24,319 nt of DNA, taken from positions 1 through 24,319 of IMG/VR virus record IMGVR_UViG_3300042863_000202; one strand, given 5' to 3'. This document shows positions 15,901 to 21,542 of this stretch, in pieces (the stretch's first letter is position 1; each line of letters begins with the position of its first letter). The stretch is from a virus. Position numbers and translations under genes: made by a program. The notes under the pieces are model-generated. The model saw nothing but the letters and a program-made list of their open reading frames with translations. It ran no database searches and was not told where the DNA came from.

Positions 15901-17241
15901 GGCTGACAATCTAGCAAACTGAAACTTTCCAAATAGTTGTTCAATTGCTTTTGATTTAGTTAATGGGTCAAGTGTGTCTAGTGCCTTTTGTAATTCTAAT
16001 ATTGTTGCTGTTAAATTTCCAGCATTGCTTGTTACGATTCCACCTAAATCTATTCCAAATCCTGCAAACATTTCCTTTGCAACTTTAGTTGGGTTAATAA
16101 GAGAAGCTAAGGATGACTTGATTGCATTTGCGCCTTCTGATGCATTGATTCCGCCTTCTTTCATAGCAGTTAAATAAAGAGCTAGGTCTTGTACACTTCC
16201 GCCTAAAGACTTTACAACTGGTCCAGCTTTTGGAATTGCTTCAACTAAATCTGCAAGGCTAGTTGAGGTTTGGTTTTCAACTGCGTTGAGGAAGTTAATC
16301 GACTCAGAAAGCTGTTGTGTATTTTGATTAAATGCTGTTTGAATTGCAAGCGTAGCCTTCATTGCTTCTTGACGATCAACTTCTCCAAGGACTGCTAGCC
16401 TTGTTGTTTCTCTAGTTGAGTTAAGAAGATCTTCTCCTTGTTTTCCAGTTGCCGCAATATCCGCTGCTAAAGCTATAGTCTCGGTATAAGATGCACCGTA
16501 TTGTTGTGCTAAATCTTTTGCTGTTGCTGCAACTTCTTTTCTAATTTTTCCTAGCTCTACAGCAGAAGTTTGTGCAACCCCACCATAAACTTTAGTAAGT
16601 CTAACTAGTTGTTCGTCTGCGACTCTAAATGCATCTGCTGCTGCTTTGCCAAATGCTGCGATTGGAACAGTAAGTCCGACGGTTAACTGACGTCCTGCCC
16701 ACTGAGTATTCTTACCCCAGTTAATTAATTGCACTCCGCCATCTTGAATTACCTTATTCATGATCTGCATTTCTTGCTTAAGCAGTGCAGCCTTATTCTT
16801 TGTTACGTCCAGTCCTCTTGGGACCTGTACGTTAAATTGCATTAACCCTTCAGCATTTCTGCCTAATGGTTGAAGAATAGAATTTTGTAATTGAACTTGT
16901 TGTTTTGCTAAATCTCTAATTAAACCGCCTGCAGTTTTTGAATGATTTTGCCATGTGCCATAATAGTCTTTTAACTTAAGTTTTCCAGAATCTAAATTCT
17001 TTCCAAACTTATCTACATCGGAAGACAGGCTTACAAAGTGTGTGGAGAACTGCCCTGTGCTTCTTAATGTTGAAGCAAAATTCTGTTGAATCTTTGCTGC
17101 TTGCAATGCAAGCGCTTTATCAGTTGTTGTAAGAGTTTGTTTTAATTGGGCAAGATTAGTAGTAACCTTATTGACATTTGCAATTAGATCTGAAAAGTCA
17201 GCATTAGCGACTATATTCGTGACTATGTTTTCATCAGCCAT
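9940..17241 (-). CDS. Tape measure protein with embedded cargo domains
   Basis: A 2,433-residue protein, the longest gene here. Residues about 205-420 match the conserved tape measure core (PhageMin_Tail type), including AQQYGASYTETIALAADIAATG and SLADLVEAIPKAGPVVKSLG. A hydrophobic stretch at about 535-580 (LVGGLTALAGPAIMLTGVLA) and another at about 1594-1672 are likely membrane-inserting. A long charged coiled coil occupies about 2014-2148. Gly/Met-rich linker motifs recur near 905, 1210, 1527 and 2318. Between them lie an unknown segment (985-1209) and an ADP-ribosyltransferase-like domain (1290-1515). Tape measure proteins set tail length at roughly 0.15 nm per helical residue, implying about 365 nm at most, less if the inserts do not count. 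It starts nine bases after the chaperone ORF, with GGGG upstream, and overlaps the next gene. Confidence 0.95.
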   Translation of the reverse strand: MADENIVTNIVANADFSDLIANVNKVTTNLAQLKQTLTTTDKALALQAAKIQQNFASTLRSTGQFSTHFVSLSSDVDKFGKNLDSGKLKLKDYYGTWQNHSKTAGGLIRDLAKQQVQLQNSILQPLGRNAEGLMQFNVQVPRGLDVTKNKAALLKQEMQIMNKVIQDGGVQLINWGKNTQWAGRQLTVGLTVPIAAFGKAAADAFRVADEQLVRLTKVYGGVAQTSAVELGKIRKEVAATAKDLAQQYGASYTETIALAADIAATGKQGEDLLNSTRETTRLAVLGEVDRQEAMKATLAIQTAFNQNTQQLSESINFLNAVENQTSTSLADLVEAIPKAGPVVKSLGGSVQDLALYLTAMKEGGINASEGANAIKSSLASLINPTKVAKEMFAGFGIDLGGIVTSNAGNLTATILELQKALDTLDPLTKSKAIEQLFGKFQFARLSALFDNLGKQGSQTLEVLDLMNASASDLANVAGRELAQITESASGKYRRALEGLKADLAGVGDAFLNIQTFFINLIDKVIEFNNKLPDPIKKILTLVGGLTALAGPAIMLTGVLANFFGYIIKGVAHFKALFKGGEGWKLLTPEILAAQKAGNLMETTFYSDAKAANILGQALANLNLELDELTRKASSGTISATPVISTIAGNTLMGGAREVVPSHPLVSDRDTRSFSHPNPVSQMTPEQKAAQTIFGIVPGAPLVNQKISNNPQMYMSGDLPKIEGVSSIRGVSTGIVAEEAAKFHSMTGALAMQSQQEIAILKKEIAATGLITTSLSDSYQALLPEMSRITSLAATESAQIVAELQASKITVDQARTKIIALNQQIEAMMGQAATGVATAQGRTINLTQLPIVNQPAFDPVTGKANMKELTRPRNRTLINKIAGALGVKTYGAPYSIETTRPKRFNMGGKVFYNNGDQVPGSGNTDTVPAMLTPGEFVIRKGVAQQDPDGMRALNDGQAMIVPVQGRQLGGVIASIRNKMIAVGASRGVTMSSKGHQRTSGFNAFSTPGARPGGFGYSDFSSPRFFKSKAGREVSRLYGARPLKRVRGADGKIDKRQSEVNIHAVSEEFLDTYGLPKGTASTPDLKGSELIALGATGKIDPDKVYRVLPAMSVKGSQHFNEKLNDKTATAADWVKIGPGNLTDLAMHLHHELGLPPAVVNNILSGAANRINYKVLSNRGLIDEQDFAKIVFDSAEESIASNFKASTNNWVGMNSGGIVPMMGGAVTSQGGRSIPAPVQNGKYNMGGMVPGMQYFGSNMRGRIVKPLSSSIINKLTSKWKPKKQFYPQGMQYTLGNQDPLHGPLQIGRAMHVGSKSHHDPFEKDPFARTIEIAYNDPQFARMAHVPGFPVGTLEDRGKYILRQYMEGNYGILNTPGATEAIKTLSKKFSGNLYRGIRLSNNRSNPLPQNILDALTQARATGDYSGLIGKEFIMRRSSWSSDRGVASMFAPGFRADTEGKSILLEALVKNRNVVPSSEIFPQAKFAAPFGQKLTNNSRSEKESIFGGKFRIVNAENGRLQLETVVDGARAMGGPVNAGRPYLVGENGPELFVPRNAGGIIPGYQDGGDVRPNSGGFIAGLKNPYGRGLAKGMSRGPMGLPAQLGIGVAGGIAGSMVGGNTGTAIMMASNILPMMTAMKGFSGLLPTIKTVATILGRLTIPGALIGALAGVIGLINKFKKDAEDAGKVNRAMFGGTKEQLAEVGIQYTSVAERMKAVREELELTQAKNASNYASMTSSGIPGLNLTITQLKEGIKDAKINAKDTVDLFNNIDSARVNDLAIAMKAQYVSLGMSVQEATNKIYTLVSASNKSSQALASITTTGFKEIEDRSSAAMTSVKLLGKVVSDKSLFNVEEFANGLDAVLNNLDSYMNSLIGTKIDGKKITEADAFKKTIDEIKKIKSATQEIDQANLQELKSQNLVLGSMLSNSESILSVFAKYKLYLSGLSDVLDIGGLSATDAINAVNGFEELQRSATTVLGSTSLGKAAAAAKAAAEDAATAAKNAQKIDGSFYDEAIKNKEELIDKLEEERKKRLAILDLQERSQSFEISIKQAQIKYQEALASGNMSEAAQEQLNIQKLRGEREKELARNSINDKADADRKKIEDEIEALQAKKDALQKALTVAGKRQSATADKSAELQALQNQVANIVAKYAGSPAKGITSLMEVLQKAKEAGGPQKAAAEALIKEYTGRKAYDGREIREISPYQAMMNEFSSKSVAGADQKFASAVDIFLEAVKSFREGVSNNRSSSPNKFGGDTPNIQAKTLKEAAKKGQLSKSQFTDPNTNSNYKLFKYNGKTYAVDSVGVAYEFDSVSNKVGKRAKMAMGGYVSGAGNGTSDSIPAMLSNGEYVVSAKAVQAAGIPMLDKINKMAMGGPVYNVPAYSMGGRVKYNNGGMATSSNSLYNINVTLNGTDMSADDVANAIERKMRIREATIGRGRNN
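10057..10290 (-). repeat. Tape measure linker motif, copies near the C-terminus
   Basis: Residues about 2318-2395: MGGYVSGAGNGTSDSIPAML, SNGEYVVSAKAVQAAG, then MGGPVY and MGGRVKYNNGG. It repeats the P-A-M-L-x-x-G-E-[FY]-V core of copy 1 and lies just before the C-terminal end. Confidence 0.6.
12547..12663 (-). repeat. Tape measure linker motif, copy 3
   Basis: Residues about 1527-1565: MGGPVNAGRPYLVGENGPELFVP, then NAGGIIPGYQDGG. The GRPYLVGENGPELFVP form is a familiar tape measure motif. It closes the ADP-ribosyltransferase-like region. Confidence 0.65.
12697..13374 (-). other. ADP-ribosyltransferase-like domain inside the tape measure protein
   Basis: Tape measure residues about 1290-1515 show the three signatures of the R-S-E class of mono-ADP-ribosyltransferases (VIP2/C3/ADPrib_exo_Tox type) in order and at plausible spacing. 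These are NLYRGIRL with Arg1391, RRSSWSSDRGVASMFA with Ser1434-x-Ser1436, and SEKESIFGGKFRIV with Glu1496-x-Glu1498. The helix before the Arg (YILRQYMEGNYGILN, then a second helix) also matches the conserved helical region ahead of YRG in VIP2-like enzymes. Such enzymes transfer ADP-ribose from NAD+ to a protein or nucleic acid target. The target, and whether the domain is active, cannot be read from sequence. Confidence 0.72.
13477..13614 (-). repeat. Tape measure linker motif, copy 2
   Basis: Residues about 1210-1255: MNSGGIVPMMGGAVTSQGG followed by a Pro/Asn-rich stretch and NMGGMVPG. It separates the unrecognised insert from the ADP-ribosyltransferase-like domain. Confidence 0.5.
13615..14289 (-). 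other. Unrecognised globular insert in the tape measure protein
   Basis: Residues about 985-1209 are unlike the surrounding helical tape measure. The segment has a basic, Gly/Phe/Ser-rich start (FSTPGARPGGFGYSDF), then a folded-looking part with VNIHAVSEEFLDTYGLPKG, KIDPDKVYRVLPAM, DLAMHLHHELGLPP (His1145, His1147, His1148) and a helical C-terminus. It is bordered by linker motifs at 905 and 1210. I do not recognise a family. It may be a second cargo domain or an N-terminal partner of the ADP-ribosyltransferase domain. Confidence 0.5.
14407..14529 (-). repeat. Tape measure linker motif, copy 1
   Basis: Residues about 905-945: MGG, a short aromatic/Asn-Gly turn, then NTDTVPAMLTPGEFVIRKG. The P-A-M-L-x-x-G-E-[FY]-V core returns at 2318-2395. 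Confidence 0.6.
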
Positions 17242-17250
17242 TTATATATG

Positions 17251-17622
17251 CTACCCCTTTTCGTATCCTAATCCTGCTCCAATTCCAAATCCTGCACTTG
17301 ATGCTAATTGACCTTGTAGTGAAACTATATCATCACCACTAGTATTTATACCAAGTGCCCGTCTTTGTACATCTTCAAAGGAAGGACCTTCTTGTTCCTC
17401 ACCGTCTTTTCCTAAGTCTATGCCTTGGATTGACGCTAAGAATCTTCTTTTTTCTGACTCAGTCTTTTGCATTGATTTCAAAGTTTGAATCAGTTCTGGC
17501 ATTGAAAGACTGTCTTCTAGTTCTTCGTAATTCTTCCAGTGTCCTAAAAGAAAAACTTCACCCTCTAAAGCGGCTAAATCTAGTTCTGACCAGCCAGAAC
17601 CGCTGCCGCTAGAAGGTTTGGG
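17251..17622 (-). CDS. Tail assembly chaperone, frameshifted (gpGT-like) C-terminal part
   Basis: This is the -1 frame extension of the chaperone gene, expressed by slippage at CCCAAAC (17622-17616). The new frame continues PSSGSGSGWSELDLAALEGE, then VFLLGHWKNYEELEDSLS and MPELIQTL, and ends at 17251: 121 residues added to the first 99, giving a 220-residue fusion. The LDLAALEGEVF..GHWKNYEELE block is typical of this domain in actinobacterial phages. An ATG at 17502 exists, but the conserved block lies upstream of it, so independent initiation there would lose it. The tail after residue 200 (GQLASSAGFGIGAGLGYEKG) is Gly-rich. The fusion is thought to recruit tube subunits to the tape measure protein, encoded nine bases downstream. 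Confidence 0.88.
   Translation of the reverse strand, partial: PKPSSGSGSGWSELDLAALEGEVFLLGHWKNYEELEDSLSMPELIQTLKSMQKTESEKRRFLASIQGIDLGKDGEEQEGPSFEDVQRRALGINTSGDDIVSLQGQLASSAGFGIGAGLGYEKG
17569..17610 (-). promoter_or_regulatory. Frameshift-stimulating nested stem-loop
   Basis: Outer stem AGCGGC (17610-17605) pairs with GCCGCT (17574-17569); inner stem GTTCTG (17600-17595) pairs with CAGAAC (17588-17583) around a GCTGGT loop. The unshifted stop codon (17582-17580) lies inside the structure. The 5-base spacer to the slippery site is suitable for stimulating -1 slippage. Confidence 0.7.
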
Positions 17623-17912
17623 TCGTCCATCTTAATCCCACCGCATACTTCAAGGATGCGATTGATTGTGGGAACGTCTAATGCATCTTCTAATGCATCT
17701 CTATCTGCTACCAATTCTGGTAACTGCTTTTCTAGTGCAACTGCACATGCGTCAATAAGGATATCTAGTGTTTCATCTTCTGATTTTGTATCTGCGGTCT
17801 TGCTAATTGCAGTCATAAATTTTCTTAACTCTTTAATTGTGAGGGGCTTTAATTTTACCTTAGCCCCATTTTGTAATTCAATTTCTTCTACGTCGTAGAT
17901 CTTAGTAGCCAA
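17580..17912 (-). CDS. Tail assembly chaperone (gpG-like), unshifted product
   Basis: A 110-residue protein starting with TTG at 17912; AGGAGG lies 5 bases upstream and the promoter at 17939-17967 gives a 5' leader of about 20 bases. The N-terminal IYDVEEIELQNGAKVKLKPL and the following KELRKFMTAISK helix fit tail assembly chaperones, which bind the tape measure protein and keep it soluble while the tube polymerises. The gene sits between the tube gene and the tape measure gene, as expected. The last 11 residues (LLAAAVLAGQN) are read only when no frameshift occurs. Confidence 0.88.
   Translation of the reverse strand: MATKIYDVEEIELQNGAKVKLKPLTIKELRKFMTAISKTADTKSEDETLDILIDACAVALEKQLPELVADRDALEDALDVPTINRILEVCGGIKMDDPNLLAAAVLAGQN
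17616..17622 (-). promoter_or_regulatory. Programmed -1 frameshift site CCCAAAC
   Basis: The codons GAC CCA AAC contain C CCA AAC, an exact X-XXY-YYZ slippery heptamer in the correct zero frame. Slippage by -1 moves ribosomes from the 110-residue chaperone frame into the frame ending at 17251, which is open across this point. Five bases downstream a stem-loop starts, at the usual distance for a stimulator. Confidence 0.9.
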
Positions 17913-17938
17913 TTTATCCTCCTAGGATTGTCTTAATT

Positions 17939-17967
17939 ATTATAACAAAACACGCTTACTAATACAA
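17939..17967 (-). promoter_or_regulatory. Extended -10 promoter for the chaperone/tape measure operon
   Basis: TGT-TATAAT (17947-17939) is a perfect extended -10 element; TTGTAT (17967-17962) lies at the 17-base spacing as a weak -35. Predicted start near 17932 gives a leader of about 20 bases containing AGGAGG. It lies directly downstream of the tube gene terminator. Confidence 0.7.
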
Positions 17968-17972
17968 GCAGA

Positions 17973-17996
17973 AAACCCCCAAATTAATGGGGGTTT
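17973..17996 (-). terminator. Terminator after the major tail protein gene
   Basis: On the minus strand AAACCCCC (17996-17989) and GGGGGTTT (17980-17973) form a perfect 8-bp stem with an 8-base AT loop. The 3' arm runs into a short TTTTCTGCTTG tail. The T-run is short, so termination may be partial, letting some tube-gene transcripts enter the next operon. Confidence 0.7.
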
Positions 17997-18002
17997 CCGC
18001 TA

Positions 18003-18020
18003 ATCTAAATAAATTTAGAT
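18003..18020 (-). repeat. AT-rich hairpin directly after the tube gene stop
   Basis: ATCTAAA and TTTAGAT form a perfect 7-bp inverted repeat with a 4-base loop, one base after the tube gene stop codon and just ahead of the GC-rich terminator hairpin. It may protect the 3' end of the tube mRNA or slow polymerase before the terminator. Confidence 0.45.
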
Positions 18021-18021
18021 A

Positions 18022-18729
18022 TTATGAGTAAACTCGGTCAATAATCTTTCCGTACTCTGAACCAGCATATGCTGACTCTGGGAGTAGACGGAATGTTACT
18101 GGGAATGTTGTTGGAGTGTTACGTGCCAACGAGAACTGTGACTGTTGTACTGAAAGAACACGACGTGCATAATATACACGCTCATTCTTTAGGCTTCCTG
18201 ACACTGCGTAATCTGGAGCTGGTCCAACAGCAACGAGCTGACGCTCTACTGGTGCTGAAAGAAGTGCTCCTGCTGCAAGACCTAATTGCTTAGGTGTTGA
18301 AGATGTTGGATCTGCAGATGTTAGTGACTGATCTGCTGTAACTGTTGTTACTGATCCACCTGAAAGTGTTCCTGGCTGTCCAAAAACTGCAAGTACGTTC
18401 TCAAGAACGCCTTCTGCCATTTCTGTTGCAATCATAACTTCCATTGACTCTTTGAATAGCTTTGCGCTATCAAGAAGCTGATCTACTGTTACATTTCCAT
18501 AAGTTGGGTTGTATGTAATCTGAAGACCGTTGTTTGTGAATCCGACATTCTTCCACTTAGTTGTTGCTGCATCTAGTGTTGTTGTATAAGATGCTGATGA
18601 AGAGAATGATTCTTTATTTGAACCCGCTGTTGGGTCTAAAGAAGAATCTCCTGTTGTAGCAAGACTAAGGAATAGTGGTGATGCACCGACTATAATATTC
18701 TTTGCGTTATTTGGCGCTGAAATTGCCAT
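18022..18729 (-). CDS. Major tail tube protein
   Basis: A 235-residue protein with an excellent AGGAGGT site 7 bases before ATG. It has the pattern of a siphovirus tube subunit: a long N-terminal arm with strands (IIVGASPLFLSLA), KNVGFTNNGLQITYNP leading to a tube-fold strand, a central helix (LLDSAKLFKESMEVMIATEMAEG), a Ser/Thr/Pro-rich loop, then LKNERVYYARRVLSVQQSQF and a closing strand with TFPVTFRLLPES. Codon use is visibly different from its neighbours (CGT for Arg, GAC, TAC), as for an abundant protein. Promoter candidates upstream and terminator hairpins downstream make it a separately controlled unit. Its place between tail terminator and chaperone genes supports the call. Confidence 0.88.
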   Translation of the reverse strand: MAISAPNNAKNIIVGASPLFLSLATTGDSSLDPTAGSNKESFSSSASYTTTLDAATTKWKNVGFTNNGLQITYNPTYGNVTVDQLLDSAKLFKESMEVMIATEMAEGVLENVLAVFGQPGTLSGGSVTTVTADQSLTSADPTSSTPKQLGLAAGALLSAPVERQLVAVGPAPDYAVSGSLKNERVYYARRVLSVQQSQFSLARNTPTTFPVTFRLLPESAYAGSEYGKIIDRVYS

Positions 18730-18754
18730 ATTTTTTACCTCCTGTTATTTCAAA

Positions 18755-18783
18755 ATCATAAATAAATCTATCAAAGCTGGCTA
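18755..18783 (-). promoter_or_regulatory. Second promoter candidate for the tube gene
   Basis: TAGCCA (18783-18778), 17 bases, then TATGAT (18760-18755): each box is 4-5 of 6 to consensus. It is closer to the tube gene than the candidate at 18806-18834. AT-rich surroundings make chance matches likely. Confidence 0.35.
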
Positions 18784-18805
18784 GGCTGTCTTTCCTCTTA
18801 GTCCA

Positions 18806-18834
18806 ATAATAGGGCTTTTTGAGTAAAAAGGCAA
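18806..18834 (-). promoter_or_regulatory. Promoter candidate for the tube gene
   Basis: TTGCCT (18834-18829), a 17-base spacer, then TATTAT (18811-18806, 5 of 6). The -35 box begins just after the tail terminator gene stop codon, as at 708-735. Predicted start is near 18799. Confidence 0.5.
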
Positions 18835-18835
18835 A

Positions 18836-19345
18836 CTAAATGAACCTTCCATTTGACCCAGCTGCTCTTGAATATTTAATTTCTAAAACAATATCTGCTG
18901 ATAGAAAGCCTTCCATTTCTTGAGATGGCTCTGTTGGGGATATATCGGCTATAAAGATGCTGTAGAATTTGAATTTATTTGATAGGTCTACCCAATTGTT
19001 TACATCTTTGGCCGACTCATCTACTCTTCTAAATTCATCTGTCATAAAGTTTCTAATCTCATTTATCTCAGAAACATCTGTTGAATAGATCGTAAATAGG
19101 ATTTGCTCACAGCATATAGCCCATAGGTCTTCATAGGACATTCCTATCTTATCGTAGACTATGTGCTTCTTTCCGCTCAAGAATTGATTTAATTCCGCCA
19201 CCTGTTGGACGGGAATAATAGGAACTGTAATATCTCCTATATTCTCACTATAGTAATCATCCTCATTAAATATATCTGTATCCTTTAACCGCTTCCAAAT
19301 ATACTTACGTAATTCCAGCATTGCGTCTAATTTATAATTAACCAT
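18836..19345 (-). CDS. Tail terminator protein
   Basis: A 169-residue protein. Position just before the tube gene and the mixed alpha/beta pattern fit the tail terminator (gpU-like) family: an N-terminal helix (LDAMLELRKYIWKRLKDTD), a strand with TVPIIPVQQV, a central helix-strand pair (YEDLWAICCEQILFTIYST), a second helix (INEIRNFMTDEFRRVDES) and a final strand SADIVLEIKYSR. These proteins form a hexameric ring that caps the finished tube and joins it to the connector. ATG overlaps the previous stop by one base (TAATG). The family match is by pattern and order; an alternative is a generic neck protein. Confidence 0.7.
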   Translation of the reverse strand: MVNYKLDAMLELRKYIWKRLKDTDIFNEDDYYSENIGDITVPIIPVQQVAELNQFLSGKKHIVYDKIGMSYEDLWAICCEQILFTIYSTDVSEINEIRNFMTDEFRRVDESAKDVNNWVDLSNKFKFYSIFIADISPTEPSQEMEGFLSADIVLEIKYSRAAGSNGRFI

Positions 19346-20124
19346 TATGCACCTCCAAATGCTGAAGTTAAAGCAAAGTTTGCCTGTGATCTGACAGTAT
19401 TAGCAGAGAATGAATATTTAACTCTTTTAATGTCGATGGGAATACTTAGTGCTTTACTAATTGAACTATTAAACATCTTTTGAAATCCCGATTTCTTAAT
19501 TGATAGGTTAACTAAATTGCCTGTAAAGAATTGTTTGTATGCTATCTTGAAGGTGTCTTTTACTCTGGTACCTCCAGGCTTTGTAACGGTCACTGCAGCC
19601 CCTTTGGGCATAAATACGGTAGAACCATCAACCTCAAAAACAAGTCGCTCTGCGGACCTTGGGCGGATTATTACGGGTATACCAGATTCCATGACTGCCG
19701 CTTTATTTGCAAATACATGTCTGTGTTTTCCCTTGCCTGTTGGAACTAATGATTTAGATAATTTAAAATTATATCCTAGTCTAAATGACAATCCATCTTG
19801 TGATAACTTGTTTATTTCAAATAGTCTTGCTTCTGAGTTTCCAGTCTTTTTCCATTCATAGACATGGTGAAATGCTATTGGTGCAGTTCTTGCCTTGGCA
19901 TCTATATATGCACCAAAGTCTTCGTTAATCTGTCTAAATATCATTGTATTAAATTTACTTTGAAAGTTTTTATTAGAAGTAAGCTTTGCCATAACATGAG
20001 CCTGATAATATACAGTAGCAGAAATTTGGGCAACCGTTGAGTCTTTTAGTATAGATGTATTTAATCCAGTCATTAATGATTCTAATCCACTGGCTACAGA
20101 TACTAATGCTGTACTAGACTCCAA
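19345..20124 (-). CDS. Neck / head-tail joining protein, gp10-like
   Basis: A 259-residue protein starting with TTG at 20124, an 11-base overlap with the gene before; AGG lies close upstream. The next Met (residue 18) would also give a plausible start but leaves a gap. It begins with an amphipathic helix region and has a basic middle (LSKSLVPTGKGKHRHVF) and a beta part with VIIRPRSAERLVFEV and STVFMPKGAAVTVTKPGG. This strand pattern is common to the tail-completion/neck proteins that follow the gp6-like adaptor. Gene order adaptor, small protein, this gene, tail terminator matches HK97-type necks. No catalytic residues are seen. Confidence 0.6.
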   Translation of the reverse strand: MESSTALVSVASGLESLMTGLNTSILKDSTVAQISATVYYQAHVMAKLTSNKNFQSKFNTMIFRQINEDFGAYIDAKARTAPIAFHHVYEWKKTGNSEARLFEINKLSQDGLSFRLGYNFKLSKSLVPTGKGKHRHVFANKAAVMESGIPVIIRPRSAERLVFEVDGSTVFMPKGAAVTVTKPGGTRVKDTFKIAYKQFFTGNLVNLSIKKSGFQKMFNSSISKALSIPIDIKRVKYSFSANTVRSQANFALTSAFGGA

Positions 20125-20539
20125 TTACCTGATTCTCCGATCTTTTAGCTGTAGTGCTATATGCAAGAATTGTTCCGAATGGATCAAGTATTGGAGTTAC
20201 GCCAATTACCTCAAATACGGTTGGAGACTCTGTTGGGTGATTTAATTCTTTCCAAATATAGTTATTGTTTTTATCTCTAATCGCTGTAATCTTATGTCTA
20301 ATGTTTAACTTCTCTACAGTTCTAATCTGTATCATTTGTTCATTAGTATACTTATTAGTCATAACTTGTCTGTCTCCGCCTCTTGAAGTTGCAGAGTTGC
20401 TAATTATTCCTTTAGCGCTACAGTTTAATGTAGTTCTATATTGAAACTCTTTTATCATAGCGCCAGTATCTGGGTCCTGTGTATCTGCTTGTATATAAAC
20501 GTCCAGCAGCATTGGTAATACTGATGTTATAAGATCCAT
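20114..20539 (-). CDS. Head-tail connector (neck) protein
   Basis: A 141-residue protein. The frame is open from ATG 20647, but that start overlaps the adaptor gene by over 100 bases; ATG at 20539, one base after the adaptor stop, gives MDLITSVLPMLLDVYIQAD and is chosen. Beta-rich features (MIKEFQYRTTLNCSAKGI; EQMIQIRTVEKLNIRHKITAI; TVFEVIGVTPILDPFG) fit the stopper or second connector ring, which closes the portal channel and docks the tail. No distinct ribosome binding site is seen, so translation is probably coupled to the adaptor gene. It overlaps the following gene by 11 bases. Confidence 0.62.
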   Translation of the reverse strand: MDLITSVLPMLLDVYIQADTQDPDTGAMIKEFQYRTTLNCSAKGIISNSATSRGGDRQVMTNKYTNEQMIQIRTVEKLNIRHKITAIRDKNNNYIWKELNHPTESPTVFEVIGVTPILDPFGTILAYSTTAKRSENQVIGV

Positions 20540-20540
20540 T

Positions 20541-21527
20541 TTAGAATGTTGCCATTCCGTTAATTCTATATGAGTTAAGAAGCTGGTCTGCATATAGATT
20601 GCCAGTTCCAGTGTGTGCTTCTGGCATGTAGTCAAATTTCCAGTCAAAAGTACTTATACTCTTAACATACTTATTTTTCCATGCAGTATCTTTATCAAAG
20701 TATTGCTGCATTAAAATACGGCATGCTTCTTCAACATTGTCTGGCACGGATGGCCAACCAAATCTTCCAGAAATTCTATATCTAAAATCTTTTTTAAATG
20801 CTCCAGAAAAACCTCTGTCATTAATAGAAGGAGGAATTAATCCGTTAGAAGTATATGTAATATTATCTAATAAGTCTTGTCTATCTACCCTAATACCAAA
20901 ATTAGATTCAGATATAATTGGGTCATAAATCCAATCATTAACATTAGCAATATTGTCTACTATAAGAACATCGTTTTCGTATAGTTTATGTATCTCATAT
21001 ATTCTATATGGAAGAGGCAATGTGTCTGAGCCATGACCATATGCAACTTCTTGATCATCATAAAGATAAAATGACTGATTGCAATATTCTTCAATAAGTT
21101 TTCTAGCGTATTTCTCCGCCATCTGTAACTCATTGTATGTCTTATAATTTGGATCACTAACATCTGAGCCGATATTTAAATCTTCAATAACTTCAGATAG
21201 ATTTGCATATGGAGTAACAACCTCTGTATATGTAGTATGAGATCCAGCGGTTGCAGAAACTGTATATGACCAAACAATCTTAAACTTTCTATTTCTGCGG
21301 CAAAATGAGACTGGCAGAACAATTTGATATGTTCCAGCATCTGAGTCTAACTTTGTTGCAGTTATTGTTGTTTGAACTGTCGTTGGAAGAACAGTGGGAC
21401 TAATCTTGACGTCTGAGGTAATATCATATACAGTCGCTACTACGCTTCCATCTGCATCGATAATTTCTCCGTCATAAAAGATTTTTGTCTTAATTGGTGA
21501 AGTTTGATCAATATATATCTCTGACAT
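20541..21527 (-). CDS. Head-tail adaptor (gp6-like) with N-terminal Ig-like domain
   Basis: A 328-residue protein. Residues about 1-110 are a beta module (TKIFYDGEIIDADGSVVATV; DAGTYQIVLPVSFC; FKIVWSYTVSATAG), resembling Ig-like modules attached to head proteins. The C-terminal 200 residues have the helical adaptor pattern: NELQMAEKYARKLIEEYCNQ, then LPYRIYEIHKLYENDVLI, GRFGWPSVPDNVEEACRILM and QQYFDKDTAWKNKYVKSIS. The helix-strand-GxxxPxxVxxA arrangement is characteristic of connector proteins that bind beneath the portal. It lies 15 bases after the preceding gene with no strong ribosome binding site. Confidence 0.78.
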   Translation of the reverse strand: MSEIYIDQTSPIKTKIFYDGEIIDADGSVVATVYDITSDVKISPTVLPTTVQTTITATKLDSDAGTYQIVLPVSFCRRNRKFKIVWSYTVSATAGSHTTYTEVVTPYANLSEVIEDLNIGSDVSDPNYKTYNELQMAEKYARKLIEEYCNQSFYLYDDQEVAYGHGSDTLPLPYRIYEIHKLYENDVLIVDNIANVNDWIYDPIISESNFGIRVDRQDLLDNITYTSNGLIPPSINDRGFSGAFKKDFRYRISGRFGWPSVPDNVEEACRILMQQYFDKDTAWKNKYVKSISTFDWKFDYMPEAHTGTGNLYADQLLNSYRINGMATF

Positions 21528-21542
21528 TATTTACGTTTTAAA

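Noticed and set aside
9940-17241. Lysozyme or peptidase domain in the tape measure protein
   Set aside because: No NlpC/P60, M23 LytM or transglycosylase motifs were found along the sequence.
17251-17502. Separate 83-residue gene starting at ATG 17502
   Set aside because: The conserved chaperone block lies upstream of this ATG in the same frame and is reached through the CCCAAAC slippery site, so it is the frameshifted end of the chaperone.
17580-17622. Chaperone gene broken by a frameshift mutation
   Set aside because: The exact slippery heptamer, correct frame, proper spacing and stem-loop indicate programmed slippage, not a pseudogene.
18815-18830. CTTTTT-ACTC-AAAAAG hairpin after the tail terminator gene as a terminator
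   Set aside because: Only 6 bp, nearly all A-T, no following T-tract, and it lies between the promoter boxes.
20540-20647. Upstream start at 20647 for the connector gene
   Set aside because: It overlaps the adaptor coding region by over 100 bases and its 36 extra residues are unlike a natural N-terminus; ATG 20539 follows the adaptor stop directly.
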